Source of the DNA: Hyphomicrobiaceae bacterium
GTDB taxonomy: Bacteria > Pseudomonadota > Alphaproteobacteria > Rhizobiales > Hyphomicrobiaceae
Length of the DNA: 64,000 nucleotides
Assembly (NCBI GenBank): GCA_020442185.1
Contig: JAGRKS010000002.1
Coordinates: forward strand, 1 to 64,000
Direction: 5' to 3'
A program made the position numbers and the translations under genes. Positions 1-9,457 of the stretch are shown here, one piece after another. The notes beneath the pieces were generated by a model, which saw only the letters and a program-made list of their open reading frames with translations, had not been told where the DNA came from and did not search any database. Numbering within the stretch: position 1 is the stretch's first letter; every line of letters begins with the position of its first letter.

Positions 1-2397
1 GACCGCCAGATCGTCGAAGTCGCCCGACGGATCGAAGCTGTAGGAGCCGTTCGCCGCAACCGTGAACGTGCCGCCGTTGCTGCCTGCTACCGCATTGCCG
101 ACGTTGCCGGCGACGCCGTTGACCGCACTTACAACCAGCACATCGCCATCGGGATCACTGTCGTTGGCGATGACATCGCCAGCGCCCAATGCGTTCTCGG
201 TGACACCCAACACGTCATCGACGGCATCGGGTGCCGGATTGTTGACGGTCCACGTATAGGTCTCGGACGTCGTCGCGCCCGACGGATCGGTGGCGGTGAC
301 GATGACGGTGTAGGGGCCGGTGACGCTGGCGTTCGGCGCGATGGTGCCAGAGATGACGCCGCTCGCCGGATCGATCGTCAGGCCCGGCGGCAGACCGGTC
401 GCGGAGAACGTCAACACATCCGTCGCGTCGGGATCGCTGAACGATCCGCTGACGTCAACGCTCACCACATCCGCGTCATCGTTCGTCAAGTTGCCGAGCG
501 GCGTCGACACCGGCGCGTCGTTCACCGCCGTCACATGAATGGTCGAAACGGCGGTGTTGCTGGTCGTGCCGAACGTCGCGTTGGTGACGTTGACGGTGAT
601 ATTGCGATCGACGGTCGACGGTGCTTCGGAATTGTTCGAGAAGGTAATGGCCTGCAATGCGGCCTGATAGGCGGCCGGCGTCGCCGACCCGGTGAGTGTC
701 ACCGTGATCTGGCCGCCGGAATTGACGACCGTATAGCTCAGCCCTCCGATCGTGCCGCTCGCCGCGGTTGAGCCATTGACGAGGAGTTGATCGCTTGCCT
801 GCGCGTTCGTCAGCACGACTACTGCACTATCGATATTCGCACCCAAGGCGGCATGCTGGGCGATCGCCACATCGCCATCGACCACGGCCACAGCCGCACT
901 ATTCTCGGTGAATGTTGTCTGGTACGATGTACCTGTCGCAGCGGAATCGTTTGCATCTAGATCGATGCCGAGCATGTATGTCGTCGTCGGCGATACGAAC
1001 GTGAAGTCCCCATCACCGTCATGGAAGTAGAAGCGCGCGCCCCAGCCGATCTGGGCACCATACGTCACCTGCCATGACGAGACGTTCGTCCAGTCGAATG
1101 CGACGAGAGAGTTCGACTCCGCGTTCTGCGAAGCAGTGCCGATAACCGTCAGATTACCGCCGCTTATGCCAGTCTGCAGATTGGTCGGATTATCGACCGT
1201 GTAGCTTGTGAGACTCTCGACATTCGGCGCGACCGACTCGACTTCAAGTGTCGGGAACGTCGAATTCACCGACGCGTCACCGTCAATGTCGGAAATCCGG
1301 AAGTTTGGGTCACCGACTGCGGCAACGGTCTGGTTGGTACCCGATGCGTAAATTTCCCACTGCACCGTGACGGTGCCACCCGTGACAATCAGCCAGAGGT
1401 CGTCGGCATCGCGCCCCGGACCGTAGGCATCGACGCCAAATGCCGTACTGAACTGAACGACAGACCCTGGCGTAGCGGACACGACACGCGCGACGATATC
1501 GATGGACGTGCCGCCAATCGTGCCGGCGTTCGTCCAGACAGAAACCGCACCGAGACCTGTTAGACCGTTCGTCGTCGGCGGCGACGAGACCGAGATCACG
1601 AGTGGCGCCAGCTCGCCGTTCCATTCCGGAGCCGAGAGGTTTACGGCTTCGATCTGCCCGACTGTCGTCTCGAGGTCCCAGTCGCCACCGAGATCCGCAC
1701 TGCCGGTGTCGTCATTCGACGCGGCGATGTCTGCCCCTGTCACTTGAGAAAGCGCGGAAATAAACGACTGACCCGCCTCTCCCTCTGCGACGTTGCAGCC
1801 GTAGATGAGAATATCGGCCGACTCACTCAATGAACCTGCGATCACAGCCAGTGCTTCGGCATGGATGCCACCGATGGTTTCGGCGTTCAAGCGACTGTTG
1901 CCGAGCCGGAGTTCCCCCTCCAACCCATGCGAGACAATGTGGATTGCGTCGATGTTTTCGTATCCGGCGAGTGCGTCAGCAATCTGTTGCAACCCATCCG
2001 CCCCACGATCGAGAACGATGATTTCGGCGCCGTCTGGAATAGCGCTGACGATGAGCTCGGGATCATTGATCGCACCGTCGATGATAACGATAACCGCCGG
2101 TGTTGCATCGGCATCCGGCAGCGCAGCGTTGTCCGCATCGGCAATCGCGGTCGCCACGTCGTGCGCGTCGGCCGGAGAAACGACCTCTGTCGTGGAGTTG
2201 TCCAAAACCTCTGAAGTGGCATCCACGGCATCAGCCACAACCTGATCGGCGACCGCCGCCATCGCGGCATCGAACGCGATACGTGGCTCGAGCGCGAGAT
2301 GGCTGCTCGAGGCCCCAAGTTTCTCCGCGAGGCTCCGCGCTGTAGGCGTCGAGGACTGGCTGGAAATGCGTCCGAATTTCGTCAGGTGATTATTCAT
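1..2397 (-). CDS. DUF4347 / LEPR-XLL giant cadherin-like surface protein (N-terminal part, cut by window edge)
   Basis: The first 799 residues of a very large repetitive extracellular protein are visible; the rest lies left of the window. The ATG at 2397 is the first in frame. There is no N-terminal Sec signal, as expected for a type-I-like substrate. An LEPR motif (LALEPRIAFDAA, residues 35-46) is the LEPR-XLL region found at the start of such adhesins. Residues about 105-255 form a DUF4347 domain, recognisable by IHIVSHGLEGELRLG and DILIYGCNVAEG. After about residue 450 come calx/VCBS-type and dystroglycan/cadherin-like repeats (TVNNPAPDAVDDVLGVTENA, NDSDPDGD, VNDAPV). It is transcribed in the same direction as the export genes at 3164-9457 and is the obvious cargo candidate. 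Family assignment is firm; adhesion or biofilm function is inferred. Confidence 0.85.
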   Translation of the reverse strand, partial: MNNHLTKFGRISSQSSTPTARSLAEKLGASSSHLALEPRIAFDAAMAAVADQVVADAVDATSEVLDNSTTEVVSPADAHDVATAIADADNAALPDADATPAVIVIIDGAINDPELIVSAIPDGAEIIVLDRGADGLQQIADALAGYENIDAIHIVSHGLEGELRLGNSRLNAETIGGIHAEALAVIAGSLSESADILIYGCNVAEGEAGQSFISALSQVTGADIAASNDDTGSADLGGDWDLETTVGQIEAVNLSAPEWNGELAPLVISVSSPPTTNGLTGLGAVSVWTNAGTIGGTSIDIVARVVSATPGSVVQFSTAFGVDAYGPGRDADDLWLIVTGGTVTVQWEIYASGTNQTVAAVGDPNFRISDIDGDASVNSTFPTLEVESVAPNVESLTSYTVDNPTNLQTGISGGNLTVIGTASQNAESNSLVAFDWTNVSSWQVTYGAQIGWGARFYFHDGDGDFTFVSPTTTYMLGIDLDANDSAATGTSYQTTFTENSAAVAVVDGDVAIAQHAALGANIDSAVVVLTNAQASDQLLVNGSTAASGTIGGLSYTVVNSGGQITVTLTGSATPAAYQAALQAITFSNNSEAPSTVDRNITVNVTNATFGTTSNTAVSTIHVTAVNDAPVSTPLGNLTNDDADVVSVDVSGSFSDPDATDVLTFSATGLPPGLTIDPASGVISGTIAPNASVTGPYTVIVTATDPSGATTSETYTWTVNNPAPDAVDDVLGVTENALGAGDVIANDSDPDGDVLVVSAVNGVAGNVGNAVAGSNGGTFTVAANGSYSFDPSGDFDDLAV

Positions 2398-2783
2398 TTG
2401 TTTCGCCCTCGAGAATTGTTGATCCAGCCGAATACGGCAAGAAGCGGTACTACCTCTGATTGCGAAACACTATTCCTCATGCTGGTTTACAATTTCATAA
2501 TGTCGCACCTGCTTTCACCGACTTTCCCGATTTTCTCGTCGCGCCATTTCGATCTCTTTTCCTCTTATTGAAAAGAAAACCTAGCAACAATTACTGGAAT
2601 ATTTGATCGTTTTCGGCATTGCCGCGAGACTGGAGCGCGACGGAACGGCTCTGCGGACCGTCGATACGAACACCAATTTTCACGAATGCTCCCACCGCTC
2701 CGGGGCAGGCGGAACGCCTCGGCGCCTGGCACACCAATTGCATCCCTGGGTTGCACATTGAAGAATGTCCCAGGAGGTGTTTC
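2398..2783. other. Intergenic region between two divergent genes
   Basis: About 390 bp separates the DUF4347 gene (minus) from a small plus-strand gene at 2784. It is relatively AT-rich around 2380-2600 and should hold both promoters. I see no RNA gene, strong hairpin or reliable promoter box. Confidence 0.4.
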
Positions 2784-3029
2784 ATGTTTTCAGTTTTCGC
2801 GGTTGCCGCGACACTCGCTGCGTATTCGGACTATCCCGGAGCACTGTCCCGACAGTCTTCCGTCGAGGCCTATACCGACAAAGGCTTGACCGTCGAACTC
2901 GTTGTGCGCTGCCGTCCGGGAACAGGCGTGTTGACGTACTCGAAAGCCGATCAAACGTTCTGCGATTCGCGACTGAGGTGTCACAGCTCCCTCCGCGCGG
3001 CACGCCGAGCCACCTGTGCTGGCCACTAG
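2784..3029 (+). CDS. Small secreted cysteine-containing protein (81 aa), hypothetical
   Basis: A perfect Shine-Dalgarno sequence (AGGAGGTG, 2772-2779) lies at good spacing before the ATG at 2784, which decides the start. The product begins with a short hydrophobic stretch (MFSVFAVAATLAAYS) that could be a signal peptide. The body contains VELVVRC, GVLTYSKADQTFC and further cysteines (RLRC, RATC), a pattern that suggests a small disulfide-bonded secreted protein. I do not recognise a named family and assign no function. It is convergent with the M50-family gene that ends at 3164. The alternative is that the ORF is fortuitous, but the ribosome-binding site and signal-like start argue for a real gene. 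Confidence 0.5.
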   Translation: MFSVFAVAATLAAYSDYPGALSRQSSVEAYTDKGLTVELVVRCRPGTGVLTYSKADQTFCDSRLRCHSSLRAARRATCAGH

Positions 3030-3163
3030 CCGATGGAGCGCTGCGCGAGCAAGGGGTCGCGAGTTGCGGTGCAGGAAAGGCTGCTTAACGTGCCCCAAGC
3101 AATTGCATCGTGTGCCGCTACGACGTCATGGGGACGCGTGAGGGCATCAGCTCCACGGCGGCC

Positions 3164-5338
3164 TCAAACCCCGCTCTCGCGAACCAGTACCTTGAGGACG
3201 TGACGCCAGACGCGGGCCGCAATACTTTCGCGCCTGCCCGCGGCTACCAGAACGCCCCGCATGCGCTTCGATTGGCGCCCTGTCGCAGCCACCGTCCGAT
3301 CCAGGCTGCCGGTGACGACGAATTGCCCCGTGACGGGCGCCAACACCCGCCGCCCCGCTCCTTCCCCGTGTGGGCGTACTGGCACCGCCCCACCGTAGTG
3401 CGAACCCAGCTCATCGATGGCGAGCGGACCTCCCCCAATCGCGGCGACATGCTCGATGGTCGCGTCGATACTCGGCGCGAAGAGGTCTTCCGGCACGAAG
3501 CGAGCCGCACCGACGGTCACAAGCCGCACAACCTCATCCTCGGAAATATACCCCTTGAATACGTCACCGTTGCCGCTGCGAATGACCGCTATCGGTTCGC
3601 CTCGCGGCAGCCATCGGCCAACGTGCATGTCTTCACCCAACGCGACGACGATGCCGTCCCGCCGTGCTGCCACCAACAACTCCGCCCTCTCTGCCTCGAT
3701 GCCGGACTGTTTCGATTTGAGGCTCGCAAGTGTATCGAGAAGCACCAGTGTATCGTTGCGATCCACCATGTCGCCAGCGCGACGCGCCAACCGCCATGTC
3801 ACCATGCGGATCTTGAGTTCCGTCAAGCGACGCTCTTGATCGAGTTCGGGCGACTCCAGCCGAACGAGAACCTCGCCAGCCTTGACCTGCTGCCCCAGGG
3901 ACACTTCGATTTGCACAACGCGAACGTCGCGTTCGGCGAAGATCTGCTCGAGCTCGCGGTCCTCGGCAATTGCCGGAATTGTCACGCGCGCAGCCCACGG
4001 TACGAACAGCGCACCGATGGCCAGTGCCAACAGCAGTATCGTCACGTAAGCGCGCGGACTTTTCAGAATTGAACCCCGCATTCGGTACCATTCCCTCAAT
4101 TCGCGCCAGATCGGCAGAGCGATGAAATAGATGATCTCGATGGCAAACAGCACGACGCCCAGAACCTTGAATGTCATGTGATAGACCAGCAGCGCGATGC
4201 CGGTGAATAGAACCACCCGATAAAGCCACGTCATCCAGGCATATGCGACGAGCCAACGCTCTGTCGCCTCGCCGAATTGATCCGGCTTTCCGTTGTCCAC
4301 CCCGAACAGGACCCTGCGCAAGTGCCAGCGGCCGAGCGAAAAGGCACGTGGCTGCAGATTCTCGATTCCGCTGAAGTCGGAAAGGAGATAGTAGCCATCG
4401 AACCGCATGAAGGGATTGAGGTTGATCCCAAGACTGAAAAGCCAACCTGTTGTCGCAAGCGCGAATGCGATCGATCGCGCGGGGCCATCCGGCAGAAACG
4501 CCCACGCAAACGTTGCAAGACATGCGATGGCTGTCTCAACGACTATGCCGGCACCATGGACGACGAGCCGTTGCCGACGTGAGGTTAGCCGCCAGGCATC
4601 GGTGACATCCGTGAACAGCATCGGCACCAGCACCATGAAGCAGACGCCCATGGTCGGCACGCGGCATCCATAGCGAACGGCAGTCGCTCCATGCCCGAGT
4701 TCGTGCAAGGATTTCACGAGCACCAGCGCCAGCACGTAGGCAGCAATCCCCCCGAGTGAAAACATGTGCGGAAATGTCGCCAGAAACACGTCCCACTGCC
4801 GGGAGACAAGATAGAGGCCTGTCAGGCCGAACATGAATACAATCGCGGCCGCCACGCTGCTCGACAACATCGCGACGATCGGTGTGAGCCGCTCCAGGAA
4901 CGTCTGCGGCTTGAACAGCGGAATGCGTATGAAGAGATAGTTGTGAACAAGAAAACTCAACCAACCTTGCGTCTGCTGGCGCTCGGCGTCGACGAGAGTG
5001 CGCCATTCGCGTTCGTTGGCAGGCGCCGTCAGCGTGTTGGTCCTGAGAAACGTCACAAGTTGGTCGATTTCGACACGCGAGACACCGAGCCCGTAGCGAG
5101 CCTCGGCGCGCGCTGCAAGGGCATTGCCGGTGCGGCAATGCGGCCAGATCGCAAGCAGCTGAGCGGCGACCTCGTCAATCTTGAAGTAGCGACCGCGAAG
5201 GGGATCGTGGATGATACCGCCACCCGAGGCATCACGCCGGCCCGTACGCACAACCTGCAGCTCCGCGCGCAATTCCGGCAGCAGTGTGTCGTCCCGATCG
5301 TCGCGCGGATTCGGCGTGTCCTTCACATTTCCCACCAT
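3164..5338 (-). CDS. PqqD-like / M50 site-2-protease-like / HlyD fusion membrane protein
   Basis: A 724-residue polytopic membrane protein. Residues about 25-100 resemble a PqqD-type domain (DPLRGRYFKIDEVAAQLL). A peptidase M50 core follows, with the zinc site HELGH at 212-216 in a transmembrane helix and the second-ligand motif NPFMRFDGYYLLSD near 308-321. After the last helices (about 430-455) a periplasmic HlyD/biotinyl-lipoyl adaptor module runs to the end. This architecture occurs in secretion-like clusters with giant repeat proteins. It is the last gene of the minus-strand set TolC-like > HlyD > GAF-HlyD > M50-HlyD, 46 bp after the GAF-HlyD gene. The membrane module may play the inner-membrane role normally held by an ABC exporter; that is inference. 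Both zinc-site motifs are intact, so protease activity is possible. Confidence 0.8.
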   Translation of the reverse strand: MVGNVKDTPNPRDDRDDTLLPELRAELQVVRTGRRDASGGGIIHDPLRGRYFKIDEVAAQLLAIWPHCRTGNALAARAEARYGLGVSRVEIDQLVTFLRTNTLTAPANEREWRTLVDAERQQTQGWLSFLVHNYLFIRIPLFKPQTFLERLTPIVAMLSSSVAAAIVFMFGLTGLYLVSRQWDVFLATFPHMFSLGGIAAYVLALVLVKSLHELGHGATAVRYGCRVPTMGVCFMVLVPMLFTDVTDAWRLTSRRQRLVVHGAGIVVETAIACLATFAWAFLPDGPARSIAFALATTGWLFSLGINLNPFMRFDGYYLLSDFSGIENLQPRAFSLGRWHLRRVLFGVDNGKPDQFGEATERWLVAYAWMTWLYRVVLFTGIALLVYHMTFKVLGVVLFAIEIIYFIALPIWRELREWYRMRGSILKSPRAYVTILLLALAIGALFVPWAARVTIPAIAEDRELEQIFAERDVRVVQIEVSLGQQVKAGEVLVRLESPELDQERRLTELKIRMVTWRLARRAGDMVDRNDTLVLLDTLASLKSKQSGIEAERAELLVAARRDGIVVALGEDMHVGRWLPRGEPIAVIRSGNGDVFKGYISEDEVVRLVTVGAARFVPEDLFAPSIDATIEHVAAIGGGPLAIDELGSHYGGAVPVRPHGEGAGRRVLAPVTGQFVVTGSLDRTVAATGRQSKRMRGVLVAAGRRESIAARVWRHVLKVLVRESGV

Positions 5339-5384
5339 CCAGCGCGCAGGTGTCTGCCGGTTGCGACTTCACCAGCCATGCGAC

Positions 5385-7118
5385 TTAGATTCCGATCCAC
5401 TGCCGCAATGCCGTGAGCGGGCGGCGGAACAGGAAGACGCCGAAAGCGGTGGTGCGCCCGACGACTTGCGCCGTCCCACGCAAGCCGATCCTCGGCGGCG
5501 GCCGATCGCCTGGTTCGATTTGCGCAAACGTGCGGAAGGACATGACGTCCGCATCGCTCGGGCGAGCCCGATAGTCGGAACGGACGACCTTGCCGTGCCA
5601 TGGCGCCAGCGGATCGACATCGAGGAAAAGTTTTACCGGGCTTTCGGCCGACAAAGCGACGACATCGGGCACGGCGAGGTCGAGCCGCGCTTCGACATCT
5701 TCCGGCTCGGCTATCTCCATGATCCTCTCTCCGGTTGCCACCGGCCGGCCCTCTAGCGCCTTGCGATCGACGTAGTGTGCAACGCCGCTGCGCTCGGCAC
5801 GCACTACGGTTTTCGCAAGCAGCTCACTTGCATAGAACTGCTCTGCCTTCTTGAGTTCGAGATCTGCTTCCGCGATTCCCAACTCATGGCGCCCACGCGC
5901 GTCGTTGAAAGCCATGATCGTTGCCTGCTTGACGCGAACCTCGGCCAGAGCAACTTCGCGACTGGCGACCTCGACGCGGCTCTTGAGCAAAGTATCGGAG
6001 AGCCGAGCGAGTGGTTGGCCGACGGTCACCGTGGCACCCGGATCGACCTCGATCGCGTCGATCACACCGTCGATCGGCGCCGCGACGATGAACGGACGCC
6101 GGGCAACGATTTCGACCGGAGCGAGGGCGGTCATCGGTACCGGCACGACCATCAGCAGAGCAACGGCAAGCATCGACAGCAGTGCCCAGCGCCGCCTCGC
6201 TCCAATACGTGGCCGAAAATAATGGGCGGTTGCCAATTCGCGCCAGGCATGCGCGAAGGTCGCCGCGAGCCGCCTGGATATCGCGGCATCATCCTTGCTC
6301 CAGACCGATTCGCGCGCCATCAGCAAGCCGCCGAACGCTCGTCCATTGCGCTCCTGAAGCGGCAACCACATCATCTCCCGGAAAGGATAAGCGCTCGCCA
6401 GATCGGACTGGGGATCGCAATAGGCCGGCAGGGAGAAATCGAGGATGCGCGACACGCCACCCTCGCGGTCGATGGCAGCAACGAGGGCCTCGATCGAGCC
6501 GGCCAATGCGGAGTTGCGATCGACGTTTGCGACACCCGAAGCGCCAACCAGGCGCGCACCGCCACGTTGCGTCACCTCGATCACAAACACCTGTCGCGCG
6601 CGATTGAGCTTGCGCGTCTCGTTGGCAATGAGCTGGCGAAGCTCCGTCAAGTCCAGTGCCTCGCGCGCCATGCTCTCGACACGCAAGAGCAGCTCGACCG
6701 CTGCGGCACCCGCCTCTTTAGGCGCGGAGCGCGCCGGGTCAGCCGGGTTTTCCGGGCGCGGCATCGCGCTTCGCGCATCCCGCTGTTCCACGCGATGTTC
6801 TCGCGGCTGTGACGCCGACCGGGCTTGCTTCGCCGCTGTGCGAATCTGTGATCCCGGTGCGGTTACGACGCTCTCGGCCGACTGCCTCGCAGGTGACGTC
6901 GACGCGGGCGCGCCAAGTTGCTGCGCCTGTCGTGGAGCGACTCCCTTGAGCCCTTCATCCGCAGATGTCGCGTTCTGTTTCCGCGGCCGCGCGGCAGGGC
7001 CGGCGTTGCCGGGCTTCGCGGACATCGCTGGCACCGACAGGTTGTTCTGTTCCTTGCGCGCACCGGTCAAATCACTGACCTCCGACCGGAGGACCGGCAA
7101 TTCGATCACCGTTGACAT
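5385..7118 (-). CDS. GAF-domain, membrane-anchored HlyD-family adaptor
   Basis: About 577 residues. The N-terminal 130 or so residues are low-complexity, rich in Ala, Arg, Pro and Gln. A GAF-like sensor domain follows (about 145-290; MMWLPLQERNGRAFGGLLMA), then one transmembrane helix (LLSMLAVALLMVVPVPMTAL, about 315-335), then a barrel-sandwich/coiled-coil HlyD module in the periplasm (FIVAAPIDGVIDAIEVDPGA; VVRAERSGVAHYV). Its 5' end overlaps the upstream HlyD gene by about 47 bp. I use the ATG at 7118; a GTG at 7130 is in frame four codons upstream. The cytoplasmic GAF domain suggests that export or adaptor assembly responds to a small ligand, but the ligand is not predictable. Operon partner of the M50-HlyD and TolC-like genes. 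Confidence 0.75.
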   Translation of the reverse strand: MSTVIELPVLRSEVSDLTGARKEQNNLSVPAMSAKPGNAGPAARPRKQNATSADEGLKGVAPRQAQQLGAPASTSPARQSAESVVTAPGSQIRTAAKQARSASQPREHRVEQRDARSAMPRPENPADPARSAPKEAGAAAVELLLRVESMAREALDLTELRQLIANETRKLNRARQVFVIEVTQRGGARLVGASGVANVDRNSALAGSIEALVAAIDREGGVSRILDFSLPAYCDPQSDLASAYPFREMMWLPLQERNGRAFGGLLMARESVWSKDDAAISRRLAATFAHAWRELATAHYFRPRIGARRRWALLSMLAVALLMVVPVPMTALAPVEIVARRPFIVAAPIDGVIDAIEVDPGATVTVGQPLARLSDTLLKSRVEVASREVALAEVRVKQATIMAFNDARGRHELGIAEADLELKKAEQFYASELLAKTVVRAERSGVAHYVDRKALEGRPVATGERIMEIAEPEDVEARLDLAVPDVVALSAESPVKLFLDVDPLAPWHGKVVRSDYRARPSDADVMSFRTFAQIEPGDRPPPRIGLRGTAQVVGRTTAFGVFLFRRPLTALRQWIGI

Positions 7119-7887
7119 GCGCCGTGCCACTCATTCCCGGAAGAACGCCCGCGGCTTCGTCGACAAAAACACCGTAGATCTTCATCGTTTGGCTGACTGG
7201 ATCGACGGCACCGCCCGTCCGGACGATGCGCGCGCCGTAACTGCGCCGCGTCTCGTCGACAACAAAACTAATGATCGCATCGTCAGCCAGCATGCCGAGA
7301 AGGCGCGACGGCACGATGATCTCGATCTCTAGATCCCGATAACCTGAGATCGTGAGAAATGGCCGGCTTGGCTGCGGAATTTCATGCGTATTGATCGTCA
7401 GTTCGGTCACGACGCCATCGAAGGGCGCCACGATCACGCAGCTCTCGAGACGGTATTCAAGTGCGGACCATTCGGCGCGGGCGCGCGCGAGACGTGCCTT
7501 GGCGATATCGGCTTCGGTGCGATTGCCGGCTCCATTGCGCGTCAGGTAGTGGCTGGCTTCGACCGTGACCTCCATCTCCTTTACTTGCGCCTGCAGAGCA
7601 GCCAGCTCGAACCGCTGTCGACCGCAATCGAACGTCACGAGAACGGCGCCCTTGCTGAACCGCTCGCCCTCGCGGAATCCGATTCGGGTGATGGGCGTGT
7701 TGAGGTCACTCGACAAGGCGGCCTGATGCACCGACTTGACGAGACCACGCGACGGCGGAGCCCCGATCTCCACCGCCGCGCGACGATCGACGCCCTCCGC
7801 TGCGCGAGCCATCTCCGCGACCGGTGCCAGTATCGCCATCAGCATGGCGATCAGGGCAGTTGCATAGACCGGCATGGAAAGTCGCAT
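7072..7887 (-). CDS. Periplasmic HlyD/RND-type adaptor (membrane fusion protein)
   Basis: 271 residues from the ATG at 7887, which has a GGAG ribosome-binding site; a longer in-frame reading upstream is only antisense to the TolC-like gene. The N-terminus is a signal peptide (MPVYATALIAMLMAILAPVAEMARAAEG). The rest shows the lipoyl/barrel-sandwich halves of an efflux adaptor around a short coiled coil (FREGERFSKGAVLVTFDC; ESCVIVAPFDGVVTEL) and an ILPGMSGTAHV-like C-terminal beta-barrel strand. It would bridge the inner-membrane components to the TolC-like channel encoded just upstream. Its gene end overlaps the GAF-HlyD gene, which points to translational coupling. Being soluble, it differs from the membrane-anchored adaptor that follows it. 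Confidence 0.8.
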   Translation of the reverse strand: MRLSMPVYATALIAMLMAILAPVAEMARAAEGVDRRAAVEIGAPPSRGLVKSVHQAALSSDLNTPITRIGFREGERFSKGAVLVTFDCGRQRFELAALQAQVKEMEVTVEASHYLTRNGAGNRTEADIAKARLARARAEWSALEYRLESCVIVAPFDGVVTELTINTHEIPQPSRPFLTISGYRDLEIEIIVPSRLLGMLADDAIISFVVDETRRSYGARIVRTGGAVDPVSQTMKIYGVFVDEAAGVLPGMSGTAHVNGDRIAGPPVGGQ

Positions 7888-7939
7888 CGGTGATACTCCG
7901 CACGATTGGTTGCGGCGAAGCGGCGACGACCGCCTGTGT

Positions 7940-9457
7940 CTAGTCGGCATTGACGATGCGCATCGACCACGATGCCGCCGGCCGATAGATGCGCAGAGCG
8001 TGGGCAATTTCCGCGACCGAGGCGTCCGGCGCGATGGCGCCCCCGAACGGATCACGTCCAAGTGACGTCTCGACATTGGCAAACGCGCTCTGCACCGCGG
8101 CATAGGCGAGGTCGAGCTTTGCTTCTGCAACGAGTGTATTGAGTTCCTCGCGCACCTTCGTCTGGCGCGAGACGCGACCCGCGGCGGCCTCCGTCCTGAT
8201 CTGGTTGCGAAGCTCGCGTTGCACATCGCGATAGCGCCGCGCGGTCCGATATTCCTTCGCTGCATGTGCATAGCGGACGCGGCTGACGTAGACCTGGGTC
8301 ATGATTGCCATCGTCACCGCCAGCGACCGCGTCTCGAACATGGTGTCCTGCTCCTCGATCACGTCGCGGCGAGCGGGATATGAGAATACCTTCAACAAGT
8401 TCCAGCCGGCCTTTGCGCCCCAGTTGACCCAATTGTTGTTGAGCAGAAAATCATTGCTGTCGTAGTTGCCGCCCGCAACCAGACTTAGACCCGGCAGCAT
8501 CTCGAGCAACGCCGCGTGCGCCTCGTGTTCGTTGATACGCTTCTGATACTGCACCTCGCGCAGCTCGGGCCGATTGACCATCGCAACATGGATGAGATCC
8601 GCCATCCGCCCGGACGGCAGCGACGGCAGAACCGGCGCGGATGCGGCCACACGAATTCTCGTGCCCGGCTGGACATTCATAAGCGCGCCGAGCTCGGCGA
8701 GCGCCGTGTTCAACTCGCGCGTCAACTCGCCGATGGTTCGCTGCAACTCGACGATCTCGCGCTCATAGGTCAGCGCCGTCATGCGCGACGTTTGACCATC
8801 CGCCGAGAGCTGGCGCGCCTCGCGCTCGACATCGCGCGCTTCAGCTTCGACGCGCTGCACCTGGCCCAGAAGACGTTGCGCGCTGACGGCGCGCCAGAAC
8901 GTCGCGCGGACATTCTCGACGATCCGCACCGCGACCTTGCGGCGCAATTCACTTTGCACAAGCACCTTGTCGGCGGCCTGCCGTGCACGGACATAGGAAA
9001 GTCCGAAATCGAGGATGTTCCAGGAGAACGCGATATCGGACGTGCGCAGCTTTTTCTCCTGGCTCGTTGATGTCGCGAGACTCTGATTGCCAGTCAGAAC
9101 ATTGACGCTGTTCGAAGCGTTGAAGCTGTCGCGCGCCGCGTAACCCGAGCTTGCCACGACACCGGGCAGCAAATTGAAATGGGCAAGCCGCAATTCGCGT
9201 TCGCGCACAGCCTGCTCGGCCAGTCCCACCTGATGATCGAGGTTGTATTTGAGCGCCCGCGCTATGGCCTCCTGCAGATCGACCGCTCCCGTGATCGGGT
9301 CCTGGTCCGCGGTCACGTCAGCCAGCTTCTGGTCTGCCAGCTCCGCCAGTTCCACATCGGTCAGCGCCACCGGGGAAACCGCACAGCCGGCCAGAAGCCC
9401 ACATGCCACGCTGGTTGAGAGGGCCAATACACCCGACCTCGAGCGACGACGGTTCAT
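7940..9457 (-). CDS. TolC-family outer-membrane channel lipoprotein
   Basis: 505 residues. The start at 9457 is preferred over 9463 because AGAGG lies nine bases upstream. A lipoprotein signal with lipobox LLAGC is followed by the two repeated alpha-helical halves of an outer-membrane efflux protein (OEP): LQEAIARALKYNLDHQVGLAE near the start, and NRPELREVQYQKRINEHEAH in the second half. Long Arg/Glu-rich helices fit the periplasmic alpha-barrel. It is the first gene of the minus-strand export operon and lies 52 bp upstream of the HlyD adaptor. It should form the outer-membrane exit duct for the DUF4347-type protein or another substrate; the substrate assignment is inferred from proximity. 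Confidence 0.85.
   Translation of the reverse strand: MNRRRSRSGVLALSTSVACGLLAGCAVSPVALTDVELAELADQKLADVTADQDPITGAVDLQEAIARALKYNLDHQVGLAEQAVRERELRLAHFNLLPGVVASSGYAARDSFNASNSVNVLTGNQSLATSTSQEKKLRTSDIAFSWNILDFGLSYVRARQAADKVLVQSELRRKVAVRIVENVRATFWRAVSAQRLLGQVQRVEAEARDVEREARQLSADGQTSRMTALTYEREIVELQRTIGELTRELNTALAELGALMNVQPGTRIRVAASAPVLPSLPSGRMADLIHVAMVNRPELREVQYQKRINEHEAHAALLEMLPGLSLVAGGNYDSNDFLLNNNWVNWGAKAGWNLLKVFSYPARRDVIEEQDTMFETRSLAVTMAIMTQVYVSRVRYAHAAKEYRTARRYRDVQRELRNQIRTEAAAGRVSRQTKVREELNTLVAEAKLDLAYAAVQSAFANVETSLGRDPFGGAIAPDASVAEIAHALRIYRPAASWSMRIVNAD

Noticed and set aside
5775-6812. 345-residue plus-strand frame over the GAF-HlyD gene
   Set aside because: His/Arg-rich antisense shadow; the opposite strand encodes recognisable GAF and HlyD domains.
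9128-9160. A further GTAACC box
   Set aside because: GTAACC occurs inside the TolC-like gene, but CGAA is not found 16 bp downstream, so it is not a SigF-type site.
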